Part shown: positions 35,889-44,958 of the stretch, in pieces
Layout: each line of letters starts with the position of its first letter
How positions within the stretch are numbered: the stretch's first letter is position 1
NCBI GenBank assembly: GCA_016722655.1
Contig: JADKIR010000004.1
Location: 2,418,001 to 2,482,000 of the forward strand
Direction of reading: 5' to 3'
DNA length: 64,000 bases
Source: Cytophagaceae bacterium
GTDB lineage: Bacteria; Bacteroidota; Bacteroidia; Cytophagales; Spirosomataceae
Position numbers and translations under genes: made by a program
The notes under the pieces: model-generated
Told to the model about the DNA's origin: nothing
Seen by the model: only the letters and a program-made list of their open reading frames with translations
Database searches by the model: none

Positions 35889-37799
35889 ATGAAATCTAAT
35901 ATTTGGATACTATTACTATGTGTTAATTTTTTTAACGCTTTTTCACAAGATTCCACCATTCATGAACTAAAAGAACTTACCGTTTCGGCTAATATTGTAG
36001 GCACTGAGATCAGGAGTACAGGACGTAATATCACTTCAATTCCAAAATCAATTATCGAGGCAGCACCTGTAAAAACCCTGGACGGGATTTTGCAATATGC
36101 TCAAAATGTGGATGTTCGCTCAAGATCTTCCTTTGGTGTACAGGCCGATATCAGTATTAGAGGAGGGCATTATGACCAAACCTTGATTTTGGTCGATGGT
36201 GTAAAAGTCAATGATCCGCAAACCGGCCATCACAGTTTAAATATCCCTTTGAATATCAGTCAGATAGAAAAAATAGAGGTAATGCAGGGCGGTGCATCCA
36301 GAGTTTATGGTCCCAATGCATTTTCTGGCGTAATCAATATTATTACAAAAAAAATTGACAGACAATCTGCCCAGATTGGCATTATGGGAGGCCAGCATGG
36401 GCTTTTTGGTGGCAATATTTCTGCACAAACCATAAAAAAAGGCTTAGGAGTTAGAATAAATGGAGATTATGGACAGTCTGGTGGATATATTGCTAATACC
36501 CAGTACAATAAATATTCTTTGGGATTATTGATTTCAAAGGTTTATAAAAACGGCAGCCTTGATCTAAATTCAGGTTTGTTTTCCAATCATTTCGGGGCAT
36601 CAAATTTTTATCATCCCAAATTTAGCCGCCAGTACGAAGAGGTAGGCTCGGGTTTGTTCTCGGTCAATTGGAATCACAATTTTTCAAATAAAGTATCTGG
36701 AAGTTTCATAGGGAGCAATCGTATGCATCATGATATGTATGACTTTGACAAATATCGTGACACCACCTTAAAAGCTTTTTTGAATTTTCACCAAACCAAA
36801 GTAGCCGATATTGAATATAAGCTTCGCTACCTGGGCAAAAACTCAAAAAGTGCAGTGGGTTGGGCATTTAGAAACGAAGATGTGCTCTCAAACAGGTTGG
36901 GAGACATAATTACTGACAAAGTAAAAATCAAAAACTATGAGGGTTTGTTTTATGATAAATCAAAAAGCAGATCAAATCTGAGCATGTTTATTGAACACCA
37001 GAGAAAATTGAAAAATGCCACAATATCTGCAGGTACATTGCTAAACTATAATTCCAATTTTGGTTATGCATGGTATCCAGGACTGGATATTGCGTTGCCG
37101 ATTTCAGGGAAATATTCAGTTTATGCTTCTACCAACCGCTCCTTGCGGTATCCAACATTTACCGAACTTTACCTCAATAATTCGACCGTTAAGGCTGATC
37201 CAAAATTAAAGCCCGAAAAAGCCTGGACTCACGAAATTGGCCTGAAATATTTCGGAAAAAACACAAGTGGAACAATATCAATATTTTACAAAAAAATGGA
37301 GGATGCAATTGATAAGGTAAAACGACCTGAAATTTCGGTTCCAACCATGGAGAATATCCAGAATATCAATATGGCGGGGGTTGATTTTAGCTATAAAATC
37401 AAGCTGGCATCAAATCCTAACCAGTTTCTTCAAAACCTTACCTTCAACTATGCTTATTTGATTGCTGACAGAAAAGAAGAAAACTTTCAGTCATTTTATA
37501 CTTTAAATTTTTTAAGACACAAAGCTTCCGTTGGAGTTGATTTATTGCCTTTGAAAAACACGACCATGGCAATTTGGTACACCTTCAAAAAAAGAGAAGG
37601 AACGTACCAGTGGGACAACACCCGGGCTCCGGAATTTTATAAACCTGTACACCTGATTGATCTCCGTCTCAAGCATCAGTTTAAGAAGCATTCTTTGTTT
37701 TTTGATATTAATAATTTGCTTAATTATAAATACTATGAGTTTGGTTTTGTACAGCAACCTGGTATATGGGCATCAGGCGGAATAATTCTGAATTTTTGA
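35889..37799 (+). CDS. TonB-dependent outer-membrane receptor
   Basis: A 636-residue receptor in the BtuB/FepA class. It has a signal peptide (residues 1-20, ending AFSQ), a TonB-box-like TVSA stretch (KELTVSANIVG), a plug domain (residues about 35-155: DGILQYAQNVDVRSRS, ISIRGGHYDQTLILVDG, RVYGPNAFSGVINIITK) and a 22-strand-type barrel ending in F (GGIILNF). It has no N-terminal carboxypeptidase-like extension and no SusD partner, so glycan uptake is not indicated. Its ligand is unknown; a metal complex or cobalamin is possible by length and class only. Confidence 0.9.
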   Translation: MKSNIWILLLCVNFFNAFSQDSTIHELKELTVSANIVGTEIRSTGRNITSIPKSIIEAAPVKTLDGILQYAQNVDVRSRSSFGVQADISIRGGHYDQTLILVDGVKVNDPQTGHHSLNIPLNISQIEKIEVMQGGASRVYGPNAFSGVINIITKKIDRQSAQIGIMGGQHGLFGGNISAQTIKKGLGVRINGDYGQSGGYIANTQYNKYSLGLLISKVYKNGSLDLNSGLFSNHFGASNFYHPKFSRQYEEVGSGLFSVNWNHNFSNKVSGSFIGSNRMHHDMYDFDKYRDTTLKAFLNFHQTKVADIEYKLRYLGKNSKSAVGWAFRNEDVLSNRLGDIITDKVKIKNYEGLFYDKSKSRSNLSMFIEHQRKLKNATISAGTLLNYNSNFGYAWYPGLDIALPISGKYSVYASTNRSLRYPTFTELYLNNSTVKADPKLKPEKAWTHEIGLKYFGKNTSGTISIFYKKMEDAIDKVKRPEISVPTMENIQNINMAGVDFSYKIKLASNPNQFLQNLTFNYAYLIADRKEENFQSFYTLNFLRHKASVGVDLLPLKNTTMAIWYTFKKREGTYQWDNTRAPEFYKPVHLIDLRLKHQFKKHSLFFDINNLLNYKYYEFGFVQQPGIWASGGIILNF

Positions 37800-37858
37800 A
37801 ACATTCAATCAAAAATGGTGGTAATTTTGCACCCTGAAATTTTTCTTGAAATAATACG

Positions 37859-38269
37859 ATGATACAAATCACAAGGAGAGAGCACTTTAACGCTGCACAC
37901 CGACTTTTTAATCCAAAATGGTCAGAAGAAAAAAACTGGGAAGTATTTGGGATTTGCTCAAGAGTTCATGGACACAACTGGCAACTGTTTGTGACTGTAG
38001 AAGGTGAGATCGATCAGGATCATGGTTGGGTAATGGATTTAAAGGTGTTGCGTGATATTATGCGTGAGCATGTAACCAATAAATTTGATCATTCCTACCT
38101 CAACGACAATAAGGAATATTTTGAAGGAATCATGCCAAGTGTTGAGAATTTTGCAATAGTTATTTTCAATATTCTGGAACCAATTCTAAAATCTCAATTT
38201 GGGGTGAAATTAATAAAAGTGAAACTCATAGAAACTGAAAATCATTCAGCTGAATATTTTGGGAAATAA
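37859..38269 (+). CDS. queD: 6-carboxy-5,6,7,8-tetrahydropterin synthase
   Basis: A 136-residue PTPS-family enzyme that turns 7,8-dihydroneopterin triphosphate into 6-carboxytetrahydropterin in queuosine/7-deazaguanine synthesis. The zinc histidines are in FNAAHRLF and RVHGHNWQL, the catalytic cysteine in FGICSR, and the acid in the KVKLIETENHSAEYF end. A TAATTTTG box (37822-37829) with TTTG 22 bp upstream resembles a Bacteroidota promoter. No other queuosine genes are adjacent. Length is normal for QueD rather than mammalian-type PTPS. Confidence 0.88.
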   Translation: MIQITRREHFNAAHRLFNPKWSEEKNWEVFGICSRVHGHNWQLFVTVEGEIDQDHGWVMDLKVLRDIMREHVTNKFDHSYLNDNKEYFEGIMPSVENFAIVIFNILEPILKSQFGVKLIKVKLIETENHSAEYFGK

Positions 38270-38310
38270 ATTTCTACATTAGTCTTTTCAAAATTTCTGT
38301 TGAGACCACA

Positions 38311-39423
38311 ATGAAATATTTTATCATAGCCGGAGAAAAATCGGGTGACATGCATGCCGCCAATCTTGTGCTTGCTTTAAAGGAAAAGCAGCCAGGAGTG
38401 ATTGTTTACGGATGGGGTGGAGATAAAATGAAAGCAGCAGGTGTAAATATCATAAAAAACTATGCTGAACTGGCCTTTATGGGATTTTGGGAAGTTCTCA
38501 AAAATATCGGCAAGATTATCGGATTTCTCAATCTGGCTAAAGAACATATCGAAACTGTAAAGCCAGATGCCATAATTTTGGTCGATTATGCCGGTTTTAA
38601 TATGAAGATTGCAAAATGGGCAAAAGCTAAGGGTTACAAGGTAATTTATTATATCGCTCCAAAAGCCTGGGCATGGAGGGAATCGAGAGCTGTGGCTATT
38701 CAGAAATATGTTGACCTTTTACTTCTTATTTTTCCATTCGAAAAGGCCTTTTTTGATAAATATCATGTCAATTCGGTATATGTAGGGAATCCACTCTTTG
38801 ATGAAATTCAGGAGTTTCGCCCTGATCCTGATTTCAAAACCAAAAATCAAATCGATAAAAAGCCGATTGTGGCTTTATTGCCGGGAAGCCGAAAACAGGA
38901 AATTGAAAATATGATGAGTCTGATGATTCAACTTGCAGAGCAATTTCCTCAGTTTCATTGGGTAGTGGCAGGTGTTAAATCGGTTCCAAAGGATATTTAT
39001 GGTTATGCGGGAAACAAATTTAAGATTATCTGCAATGAAACCTACAATATTTTGTCTGTTGCGAAAGTAGCAATAGTAACATCAGGAACAGCAACGCTTG
39101 AGACAGCTTTGTTTAAAGTGCCACAGGTGGTAGTATATAAAACCAGCGGGATTTCTTATGAAATTGCCAAAAGATTGGTAAAAATTCCCTACATTTCGCT
39201 TGTTAATCTTGTAGCCGAAAAAGAAGTAGTCAAAGAGCTTATTCAGGGAGATTTTAATGAAGAAAAACTTAAAATTGAACTTAAAAAGTTGATTTCTAAT
39301 ACTATTTTTGTCGAAAATCAGTTATCTGATTACAATAATATTATTGAAAAATTAGGCGGAAAAGGTGCATCAGAAATGGCTGCATTTGAAATTGACAAGT
39401 TTTTAAAAACACAAATCTTATAG
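38311..39423 (+). CDS. lpxB: Lipid-A-disaccharide synthase
   Basis: A 370-residue GT19 enzyme that joins UDP-2,3-diacylglucosamine and lipid X at the inner membrane. Motifs: IIAGEKSGDMHAANLV (residues 4-19), a GWGGDKM loop, LVDYAGFNMK, IYYIAPKAWAWRESR, LPGSRKQEI and VTSGTATLETALFKVPQVVVYK. Length and order are standard. Other lpx genes are not in the window. It follows queD by 41 bp on the same strand. Confidence 0.97.
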   Translation: MKYFIIAGEKSGDMHAANLVLALKEKQPGVIVYGWGGDKMKAAGVNIIKNYAELAFMGFWEVLKNIGKIIGFLNLAKEHIETVKPDAIILVDYAGFNMKIAKWAKAKGYKVIYYIAPKAWAWRESRAVAIQKYVDLLLLIFPFEKAFFDKYHVNSVYVGNPLFDEIQEFRPDPDFKTKNQIDKKPIVALLPGSRKQEIENMMSLMIQLAEQFPQFHWVVAGVKSVPKDIYGYAGNKFKIICNETYNILSVAKVAIVTSGTATLETALFKVPQVVVYKTSGISYEIAKRLVKIPYISLVNLVAEKEVVKELIQGDFNEEKLKIELKKLISNTIFVENQLSDYNNIIEKLGGKGASEMAAFEIDKFLKTQIL

Positions 39424-39445
39424 TTTCAGGGAAAACCGATAAAAT

Positions 39446-39946
39446 ATGAAAAAACTGGTAAAAATATTTTTGGGAGTCACTTTGGTATTGTTTTTTTTCA
39501 ATGCCTGCAAAAAAAAGGAAGTAACAGAACCTATAAAAACTACAAAACAATATTTGACCGCTGACACTTCAAAAAGATGGAAACTGTCAGAAGGCAAAGC
39601 ATCTCTTGATGGTGCAGAACTTGATTTAATGCTCGTTCAGGCTCCTTGTGTTACAGATAATATTTTGATTTTAAGCTCAGATTTTAAATATCAAATTACC
39701 GAGGGTAATCAGAAATGCAAGCCAGATACCGATCCTGATGTTTTGATTGCAGGAAACTGGGCATTATCAACGGATTCAAAAAGCATCACAATTGACAAAT
39801 TCATTGTTTTGGATAGAGTAGTTGACAAAGCCAAATTTGACATTACTACAATTGATGATAATAAATTTACAGGTACTACTGAAGTGACTATAAATTCCAA
39901 ACTTGTAAAAATGAATGTCACTTTTGTTGCTGTTGACAATGTCTGA
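39446..39946 (+). CDS. Lipocalin-like lipoprotein
   Basis: A 166-residue lipoprotein: basic n-region, hydrophobic core (FLGVTLVLFFF) and lipobox NAC with C21, followed by KKK, so it is probably an outer- or inner-membrane anchored protein facing the periplasm. The mature part is built of alternating strands (RWKLSEGKASLDG, ILSSDFKYQI, NWALSTDSKSITID, TTEVTINSKLVKMNVTFVAV), as in the lipocalin-like small lipoproteins of Bacteroidota. Function unknown. It follows lpxB by 22 bp. Confidence 0.78.
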   Translation: MKKLVKIFLGVTLVLFFFNACKKKEVTEPIKTTKQYLTADTSKRWKLSEGKASLDGAELDLMLVQAPCVTDNILILSSDFKYQITEGNQKCKPDTDPDVLIAGNWALSTDSKSITIDKFIVLDRVVDKAKFDITTIDDNKFTGTTEVTINSKLVKMNVTFVAVDNV

Positions 39947-40075
39947 TTTAGGTTGATAATTCTGTAAAAATTTATCTTCAAATCAGGTATCTTCAAATAA
40001 AATAGAATAATTCTAATTAATAAGAACATATTTGTAATTTTGCGTGTTAATAACTCTGTATCGAAAGATTTTTGA

Positions 40076-41521
40076 ATGAGCAAAGACATGGAATTGTTGG
40101 AGGAACTTACCTCCTCAGATTATAAATATGGATTCTATACTGACATCGAAGCCGACGAAGCACCTCCCGGCCTTGATGAAAGTACAGTAAGGTTTATTTC
40201 AGCCAAAAAGAAAGAGCCGGAATGGATGCTGGAGTGGCGTCTGAAGGCTTATAAAGAATGGTTAAAACTGACCGAACCCACCTGGCCCAATGTGACCTAT
40301 CATAAACCTGACTTTCAGGCAATTAAATATTATTCTGCCCCAAAACGACAAAAGAAAATTGACAGCCTGGATGAAGTTGACCCTGAATTGAGGAAGACTT
40401 TCGAAAGATTGGGTATTTCGCTCAAAGAACAGGAGAGACTTACTGGCGTTGCAGTTGATGCCGTGATTGACTCAGTTTCGGTTGCCACTACTTTCAGAGA
40501 AAAATTAGGAGAAAAAGGCATAATTTTTTGCTCCATTTCTGAAGCCATTCACAATCATCCCGAACTGGTAAAAAAATATTTGGGCTCAGTAGTGCCAGTG
40601 AAAGACAACTTTTATGCGGCTCTTAACTCAGCGGTATTTTCTGACGGTTCATTTTGTTATATTCCCAAAGGCGTGCGTTGCCCTATGGAGTTGTCCACTT
40701 ATTTCCGTATCAATGCGGCAGGTACCGGGCAGTTTGAACGTACTATGATTATTGCTGACGAAGGCTCCTATGTGAGTTATCTGGAAGGCTGTACCGCCCC
40801 AAGTCGGGACGAAAACCAATTGCATGCTGCAGTGGTGGAGATTTTCTGCCATGAAAAAGCGGAAGTGAAATATTCGACAGTGCAAAACTGGTATCCCGGT
40901 GATAAAGAAGGAAAAGGTGGTGTTTATAATTTTGTAACTAAAAGAGGATTGTGTTTTGGAGATAATTCAAAAATTTCCTGGACTCAAGTGGAAACAGGAT
41001 CAGCAGTGACCTGGAAATACCCGTCTGTGGTATTGAAAGGTGACAATTCAATAGGTGAGTTTTATTCTGTTGCTGTCACCAACAATTATCAGCAGGCCGA
41101 TACCGGTACAAAAATGATTCATTTAGGGAAAAATACCAAAAGTAGGATTGTTTCAAAAGGTATCTCAGCAGGAAAAAGTCAAAATTCTTATCGCGGATTG
41201 GTGGAAATATCGAAACGTGCTTCTAATGCCCGTAATTATTCTCAGTGCGACTCTATGCTTTTGGGTGATAGATGTGGAGCACATACTTTTCCTTATATTG
41301 AGTGTAATAACTCTACTGCTACGGTTGAACATGAGGCTACAACCTCAAAAATTGGTGAAGATCAATTGTTCTATTGCAATCAGCGGGGAATTGATTCCGA
41401 AACAGCCGTGGCTTTGATTATCAACGGTTACGCCAAGGAAGTACTTAATCAGCTCCCTATGGAATTTGCGGTGGAAGCACAAAAACTTCTTGAGATTTCA
41501 CTCGAAGGATCAGTAGGTTGA
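40076..41521 (+). CDS. sufB: Fe-S cluster assembly scaffold SufB
   Basis: A 481-residue SufB, subunit of the SufBCD scaffold that builds [4Fe-4S] clusters. The beta-helix core is evident: CPMELSTYFRINAAGTGQFERTM, SYLEGCTAPSRDENQLHAA, and the terminal ATTSKIGEDQLFYCNQRGID with conserved cysteine and the FxxG surroundings. Length is normal. Unusually, no sufC or sufD follows: the next gene is an unrelated DUF5694 protein. A TAATTTTG box at 40035-40042 resembles the -7 element, but a -33 box is not evident. A perfect hairpin terminator ends the gene, supporting monocistronic transcription. Confidence 0.95.
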   Translation: MSKDMELLEELTSSDYKYGFYTDIEADEAPPGLDESTVRFISAKKKEPEWMLEWRLKAYKEWLKLTEPTWPNVTYHKPDFQAIKYYSAPKRQKKIDSLDEVDPELRKTFERLGISLKEQERLTGVAVDAVIDSVSVATTFREKLGEKGIIFCSISEAIHNHPELVKKYLGSVVPVKDNFYAALNSAVFSDGSFCYIPKGVRCPMELSTYFRINAAGTGQFERTMIIADEGSYVSYLEGCTAPSRDENQLHAAVVEIFCHEKAEVKYSTVQNWYPGDKEGKGGVYNFVTKRGLCFGDNSKISWTQVETGSAVTWKYPSVVLKGDNSIGEFYSVAVTNNYQQADTGTKMIHLGKNTKSRIVSKGISAGKSQNSYRGLVEISKRASNARNYSQCDSMLLGDRCGAHTFPYIECNNSTATVEHEATTSKIGEDQLFYCNQRGIDSETAVALIINGYAKEVLNQLPMEFAVEAQKLLEISLEGSVG

Positions 41522-41542
41522 TTTTATGAATTCAAAATATTC

Positions 41543-41570
41543 AAAAGCTGTCATCATTGGCAGCTTTTTT
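41543..41570 (+). terminator. Rho-independent terminator of sufB
   Basis: AAAAGCTG (41543-41550) and CAGCTTTT (41561-41568) form a perfect 8-bp stem over a 10-base loop, ending in six T. It lies 22 bp after the sufB stop and inside the 5' end of the longest frame of the next gene, arguing that the latter starts downstream. Confidence 0.85.
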
Positions 41571-41600
41571 GTTATATTGACATCACAAAAAGCACTGATT

Positions 41601-42461
41601 TTGAGATTACTGACAGCCATTTTTTTATTTCTTTCTTTTCAAATTTGCGGGCAAACAACTCCACGAATCAAAGTGGCTATTATTGGAACTTTTCATTTTG
41701 GTGAAAATAATGATTTCTTTTCTGTAAAATATCCGGGTTTATACAGCAATAAAAAACAAAAAGAGTTGGATAAGCTGGTCGAAAAACTGGCACTTTTTTA
41801 TCCCAATAAGATTTTTGTTGAAAATACTCCCGATTTCCAGCCATTTTGGGATAAAGTGTACGCCGAGGCTAAAAAAGGGTCGGTTCCAACTAATCAGACA
41901 GTAGTAGAAAACGAGATTTATCAAATCGGTATTAGACTTGCCAGAAAGATTAATGACCCGTTTGGCGTAATTTGTGTGAATTTTCAACATCCTGAGCAGG
42001 CTGGAGGGGCTTTTAAACCAAAATCGACTTTTGATACATTACATTACTATTATTCAGCAGCAATCAATAATCAAAAACCTCCGGTCGAACTGCTCTTTGA
42101 AAACAATCCTCCTGCACAGAATGCACTGAACACTTTGAGAAGGAATATTGCAATCTGGCAAAAAAAAGACCTGATAAATTTTTATTTGAACTTTAATCAA
42201 CAAGCTCAATTACAGTCTTTTAATTACCTTAATAATCTCATTTACCTTGATCAGAACTTTAATAAAGTAGGTGGTGAACTATCTACAAAGGAGTATTACA
42301 GGAATATTAAGATTTTCCAGAATATCATTTCAAAAGTAAATCCTTATGACCGCCATTTACTGATAATTATTGGTGCCGCACATGTATTGCCTCTGAAGTC
42401 TATTTTTGAGAGCCATCCGGCTTTTGAGTATGTCGAAATTGAGGAAATATTAAAAAAATGA
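41601..42461 (+). CDS. DUF5694-family secreted protein
   Basis: The longest frame starts with an ATG at 41526, but its first 25 codons lie on the sufB terminator. A TTG at 41601 gives a good signal peptide (LLTAIFLFLSFQICGQ) and a mature protein of about 270 residues: KVAIIGTFHFGEN, then NKIFVENTPDFQPFWD, and a C-terminal HLLIIIGAAHVLPLKSI. These are the DUF5694 pattern, reminiscent of TraB/ChaN-type metal-binding folds with paired GTFHF and GAAH histidines. Function is unknown. The start is uncertain between TTG codons at 41577 and 41601. Confidence 0.72.
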   Translation: MRLLTAIFLFLSFQICGQTTPRIKVAIIGTFHFGENNDFFSVKYPGLYSNKKQKELDKLVEKLALFYPNKIFVENTPDFQPFWDKVYAEAKKGSVPTNQTVVENEIYQIGIRLARKINDPFGVICVNFQHPEQAGGAFKPKSTFDTLHYYYSAAINNQKPPVELLFENNPPAQNALNTLRRNIAIWQKKDLINFYLNFNQQAQLQSFNYLNNLIYLDQNFNKVGGELSTKEYYRNIKIFQNIISKVNPYDRHLLIIIGAAHVLPLKSIFESHPAFEYVEIEEILKK

Positions 42462-42518
42462 CAAATGTCTTGTAGTTTTGGACAAATGTATTAATTTTGT
42501 GTTGTAAATTGAATTTAT

Positions 42519-42950
42519 ATGGAAAGCATGGTAAATGACGTATTGGTACCTTATCAGAGGTTGGCCAGGTTTGATAATGATCCTTTTGCAATCTTAAGGG
42601 AAATTCATGTGGGAGTAACCTATGAAGATTTTGAGAGTGTTCTCAATACTCATCCTTTTTCAATCATGGAATGGGCTGGTTTTCTGCATGTATCAGAACG
42701 TACGCTGCTTCGTTATAAAGTTGACAATAAGCGTTTTGATGAACCTCTTTCAGAACGCATAATCCAAATTCATAATTTATATAAAAAAGGTCTTGAAACT
42801 TTCGGAGAAAAAGAAAGTTTAGATATTTGGCTAAATGCTAAAAATATTGCTTTAGGTGGCCTTATCCCTAAAAGCCTTTTTAATTCTTCCTATGGAATTG
42901 AAATTCTATCCAATGAGCTTACACGCATCAGTTATGGGGTTTTTGCATGA
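42519..42950 (+). CDS. Xre/ParS-type antitoxin (DUF2384) of a RES toxin-antitoxin pair
   Basis: A 143-residue antitoxin. The N-terminal part (about residues 20-75) is a Xre-like HTH, LHVSERTLLRYK near residue 53, and the C-terminal MbcA/ParS domain has LDIWLNAKNIALGGLIPKSL, which caps the toxin active site. Its last 4 bases overlap the toxin start (ATGA), the usual antitoxin-first arrangement. The homodimer is expected to bind its own promoter. Adjacent genes suggest chromosomal, not plasmid, setting. Confidence 0.88.
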   Translation: MESMVNDVLVPYQRLARFDNDPFAILREIHVGVTYEDFESVLNTHPFSIMEWAGFLHVSERTLLRYKVDNKRFDEPLSERIIQIHNLYKKGLETFGEKESLDIWLNAKNIALGGLIPKSLFNSSYGIEILSNELTRISYGVFA

Positions 42951-43405
42951 AAGTTTTTAGATTATCGAAGGCAGAATTTTCCGGAGATTTGTCAGGTAAA
43001 GGAGCTGAAATTGCCGGCGGGAGATGGAATCCTAAAGGGATAGCTGTGGTTTATACTTCTGATTCGAGGGCATTGTGTATGGCTGAAGTTGCGGTACATA
43101 TTCCTATGGGATTAATTCCGAAAGACTATAAAATAGTTGAAATTGAGATTCCGGAAGACAAGATTCTTGAGGTGTCAAAAGAAAGTTTGCCAGAAAACTG
43201 GAATGCTTATCCTGAAATAATTGAAACAAAAAAAATCGGCGAAGAATGGGTAAAAAGTTCAGAATTTTTAATTTTAAAAGTACCTTCTGCTGTTGTTGAA
43301 GGCGATTTTAATTATTTGATTAATCCACGTAATAAAGATATTAATCAGGTGAAAATAAATTCTGTAAAAGAATTCAGATTTGATTCCAGATTATTTCAAA
43401 AATAA
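42947..43405 (+). CDS. RES-domain toxin (NAD-consuming type II toxin)
   Basis: A 152-residue RES-family toxin. RES toxins deplete cellular NAD+ by an ADP-ribosyltransferase-like fold. Conserved positions seen here are the first arginine (FRLSKAEF, R5), GGRWNPKGIAVVYTSDS with the RES arginine and tyrosine, ALCMAEVAVH with the glutamate, and the terminal SVKEFRFDSRLF. No frameshift or truncation is seen, so the pair appears intact. It is read just after the antitoxin and ends 7 bp before the stop of the convergent SDR gene. Confidence 0.88.
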   Translation: MKVFRLSKAEFSGDLSGKGAEIAGGRWNPKGIAVVYTSDSRALCMAEVAVHIPMGLIPKDYKIVEIEIPEDKILEVSKESLPENWNAYPEIIETKKIGEEWVKSSEFLILKVPSAVVEGDFNYLINPRNKDINQVKINSVKEFRFDSRLFQK

Positions 43406-43412
43406 AAAACCA

Positions 43413-44168
43413 TTAATGAATGTAGCTTCCGGCATTAAAATCAATGGTGCTTCCGGTGGCGTGATCCATAAATCCGGCAGCAATCAGATTTACAATGGGA
43501 GCAATATCTTCTGGCTGTGTAAGCTTTTTTATTGAAGATTCGTTGATCAGGCTTTCTATTCCATGTTTTAATATATATTCCTCTGCCATTGGAGTTTCTG
43601 TAAAACCTGGTGCCAAAATAAATGAAGTGATACCATATTTTCCAAACGACCTTGCAACTGTTCTTGCCAAAGAAACCACCCCGCCTTTTGATGCCGCATA
43701 GGCCAGGTTTTCTTCAGTTTCACCTCGGAACGCAGCTCTGGAAGCAACGTAAACAATCCTGCCTCCTTGATTTCTCTTGTAATGCTCGATGGATAATTTG
43801 GTAAGAATTCCCACCGCATCAAGGTTGATCTTTATGGTTTTTTGCCAGATTTCAAGCCAATTTTCATTGCTAATGTGCGTAGCGTGTTCTTCAAATATCC
43901 CGGCATTTTGTACCAACATGTCTATTTTATCAAATTCTTTTTCAATCTTTTCGAATAGTGAAATGCAGTTCTCTGTTTTACTGAGATCCGCATGATAAGC
44001 TATTGCGTTTTTGTATTTTTCAAGAAGTAGTTCAATGCCATTTTTACCCGAATTATAATGCAATGCCACGGTTGCTCCTGATTTTAAAAGACTTTCGGAA
44101 ATCGCAAATCCAATACCGCTGCTGGCACCAGTTACAATTATTTTTTTACCTGTTAAATCTAAATGCAT
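43413..44168 (-). CDS. Short-chain dehydrogenase/reductase family oxidoreductase
   Basis: A 251-residue classical SDR. Cofactor loop TGASSGIGFAI (residues 13-23), NNAG-like VQNAGIFEE, catalytic Ser in VYVASRAAF, YAASKGG tyrosine-lysine pair, and a C-terminal GSTIDFNAGSYIH. It may act as a ketoacyl reductase (FabG-like) or on a related alcohol; substrate is not determined. The gene is divergent from mtgA with 25 bp between starts, so the promoters overlap. Confidence 0.88.
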   Translation of the reverse strand: MHLDLTGKKIIVTGASSGIGFAISESLLKSGATVALHYNSGKNGIELLLEKYKNAIAYHADLSKTENCISLFEKIEKEFDKIDMLVQNAGIFEEHATHISNENWLEIWQKTIKINLDAVGILTKLSIEHYKRNQGGRIVYVASRAAFRGETEENLAYAASKGGVVSLARTVARSFGKYGITSFILAPGFTETPMAEEYILKHGIESLINESSIKKLTQPEDIAPIVNLIAAGFMDHATGSTIDFNAGSYIH

Positions 44169-44193
44169 ATTTTTGTGAAATTTTTAAAAAATA

Positions 44194-44946
44194 ATGGCGA
44201 ATACAAAGCGAAAACCAATTACTTCAGTTAGAAAAAATAAATCAATAGTAACAAAACTAAGGAGTTTTGCCTTTAAAGCGATTAAATATTTTCTGATAGT
44301 TTCGATAGGGAGTGTGGTGGTTTTTAAGTTTGTGCCAATTCCATTTACCTGGACCATGGTAGACCAAAAAATGACCTCGATAGGTAATGGAGAAGATTCT
44401 GAAATAAATTATAGCTGGAGATCATACTCAAAAATAAATAAAGAAATGCCCCTGGCAGTAGTGGCTGCTGAAGATCAGCTTTTTCCTGATCATTTTGGGT
44501 TTGATTTTAAATCCATGCAAAATGCCTTTAAGCACAATCTGAAAGGTAAAAAAGTGCGGGGAGCGAGTACGATTTCTCAGCAAACGGCCAAGAATGTGTT
44601 TCTGTGGCAGGGGAGAAGTTATGTCAGAAAAGTGCTTGAAGTATATTTTACATTTTTGATTGAGGTGATTTGGGGAAAAGAAAGAATTCTGGAGGTATAT
44701 GTCAACGTGGCCGAAATGGGCAAGAATACGTTTGGTGCCGAAGCTGCTGCAAAGAAATATTTTGGAAAATCTGCACAGAACTTGACCAGAAATGATGCTG
44801 CGAAACTGGCTGCTATTTTACCCAGTCCAAGAAAATGGTCTGTGACCAATCCAGGACCCTACGTAAGCCGCAGGATACCCAAAATCACCCGCCAGATGAG
44901 AGCATTGGGTGGAACGGCGTATTTAAAAGGATTGAGGAAGTTTTAA
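44194..44946 (+). CDS. mtgA: Monofunctional biosynthetic peptidoglycan transglycosylase
   Basis: A 250-residue GT51 enzyme that polymerises lipid II glycan strands. One N-terminal membrane helix (FLIVSIGSVVVFKFV, residues about 31-47), then the transglycosylase signatures: AVVAAEDQLFPDHFGFD with the catalytic glutamate, RGASTISQQTAKNVFLW, KERILEVYVNVAEMGKNTFGAEAAAKKYFGK and AAILPSPRKWS. No transpeptidase domain is attached, which separates it from PBP1-type proteins. Ends 12 bp before the structured repeat. Confidence 0.95.
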   Translation: MANTKRKPITSVRKNKSIVTKLRSFAFKAIKYFLIVSIGSVVVFKFVPIPFTWTMVDQKMTSIGNGEDSEINYSWRSYSKINKEMPLAVVAAEDQLFPDHFGFDFKSMQNAFKHNLKGKKVRGASTISQQTAKNVFLWQGRSYVRKVLEVYFTFLIEVIWGKERILEVYVNVAEMGKNTFGAEAAAKKYFGKSAQNLTRNDAAKLAAILPSPRKWSVTNPGPYVSRRIPKITRQMRALGGTAYLKGLRKF

Positions 44947-44958
44947 AATCCCCTTCTT

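Noticed and set aside
41526..41600. Upstream ATG start for the DUF5694 protein
   Set aside because: The 25 added codons coincide with the sufB terminator hairpin and lie before a good signal peptide.
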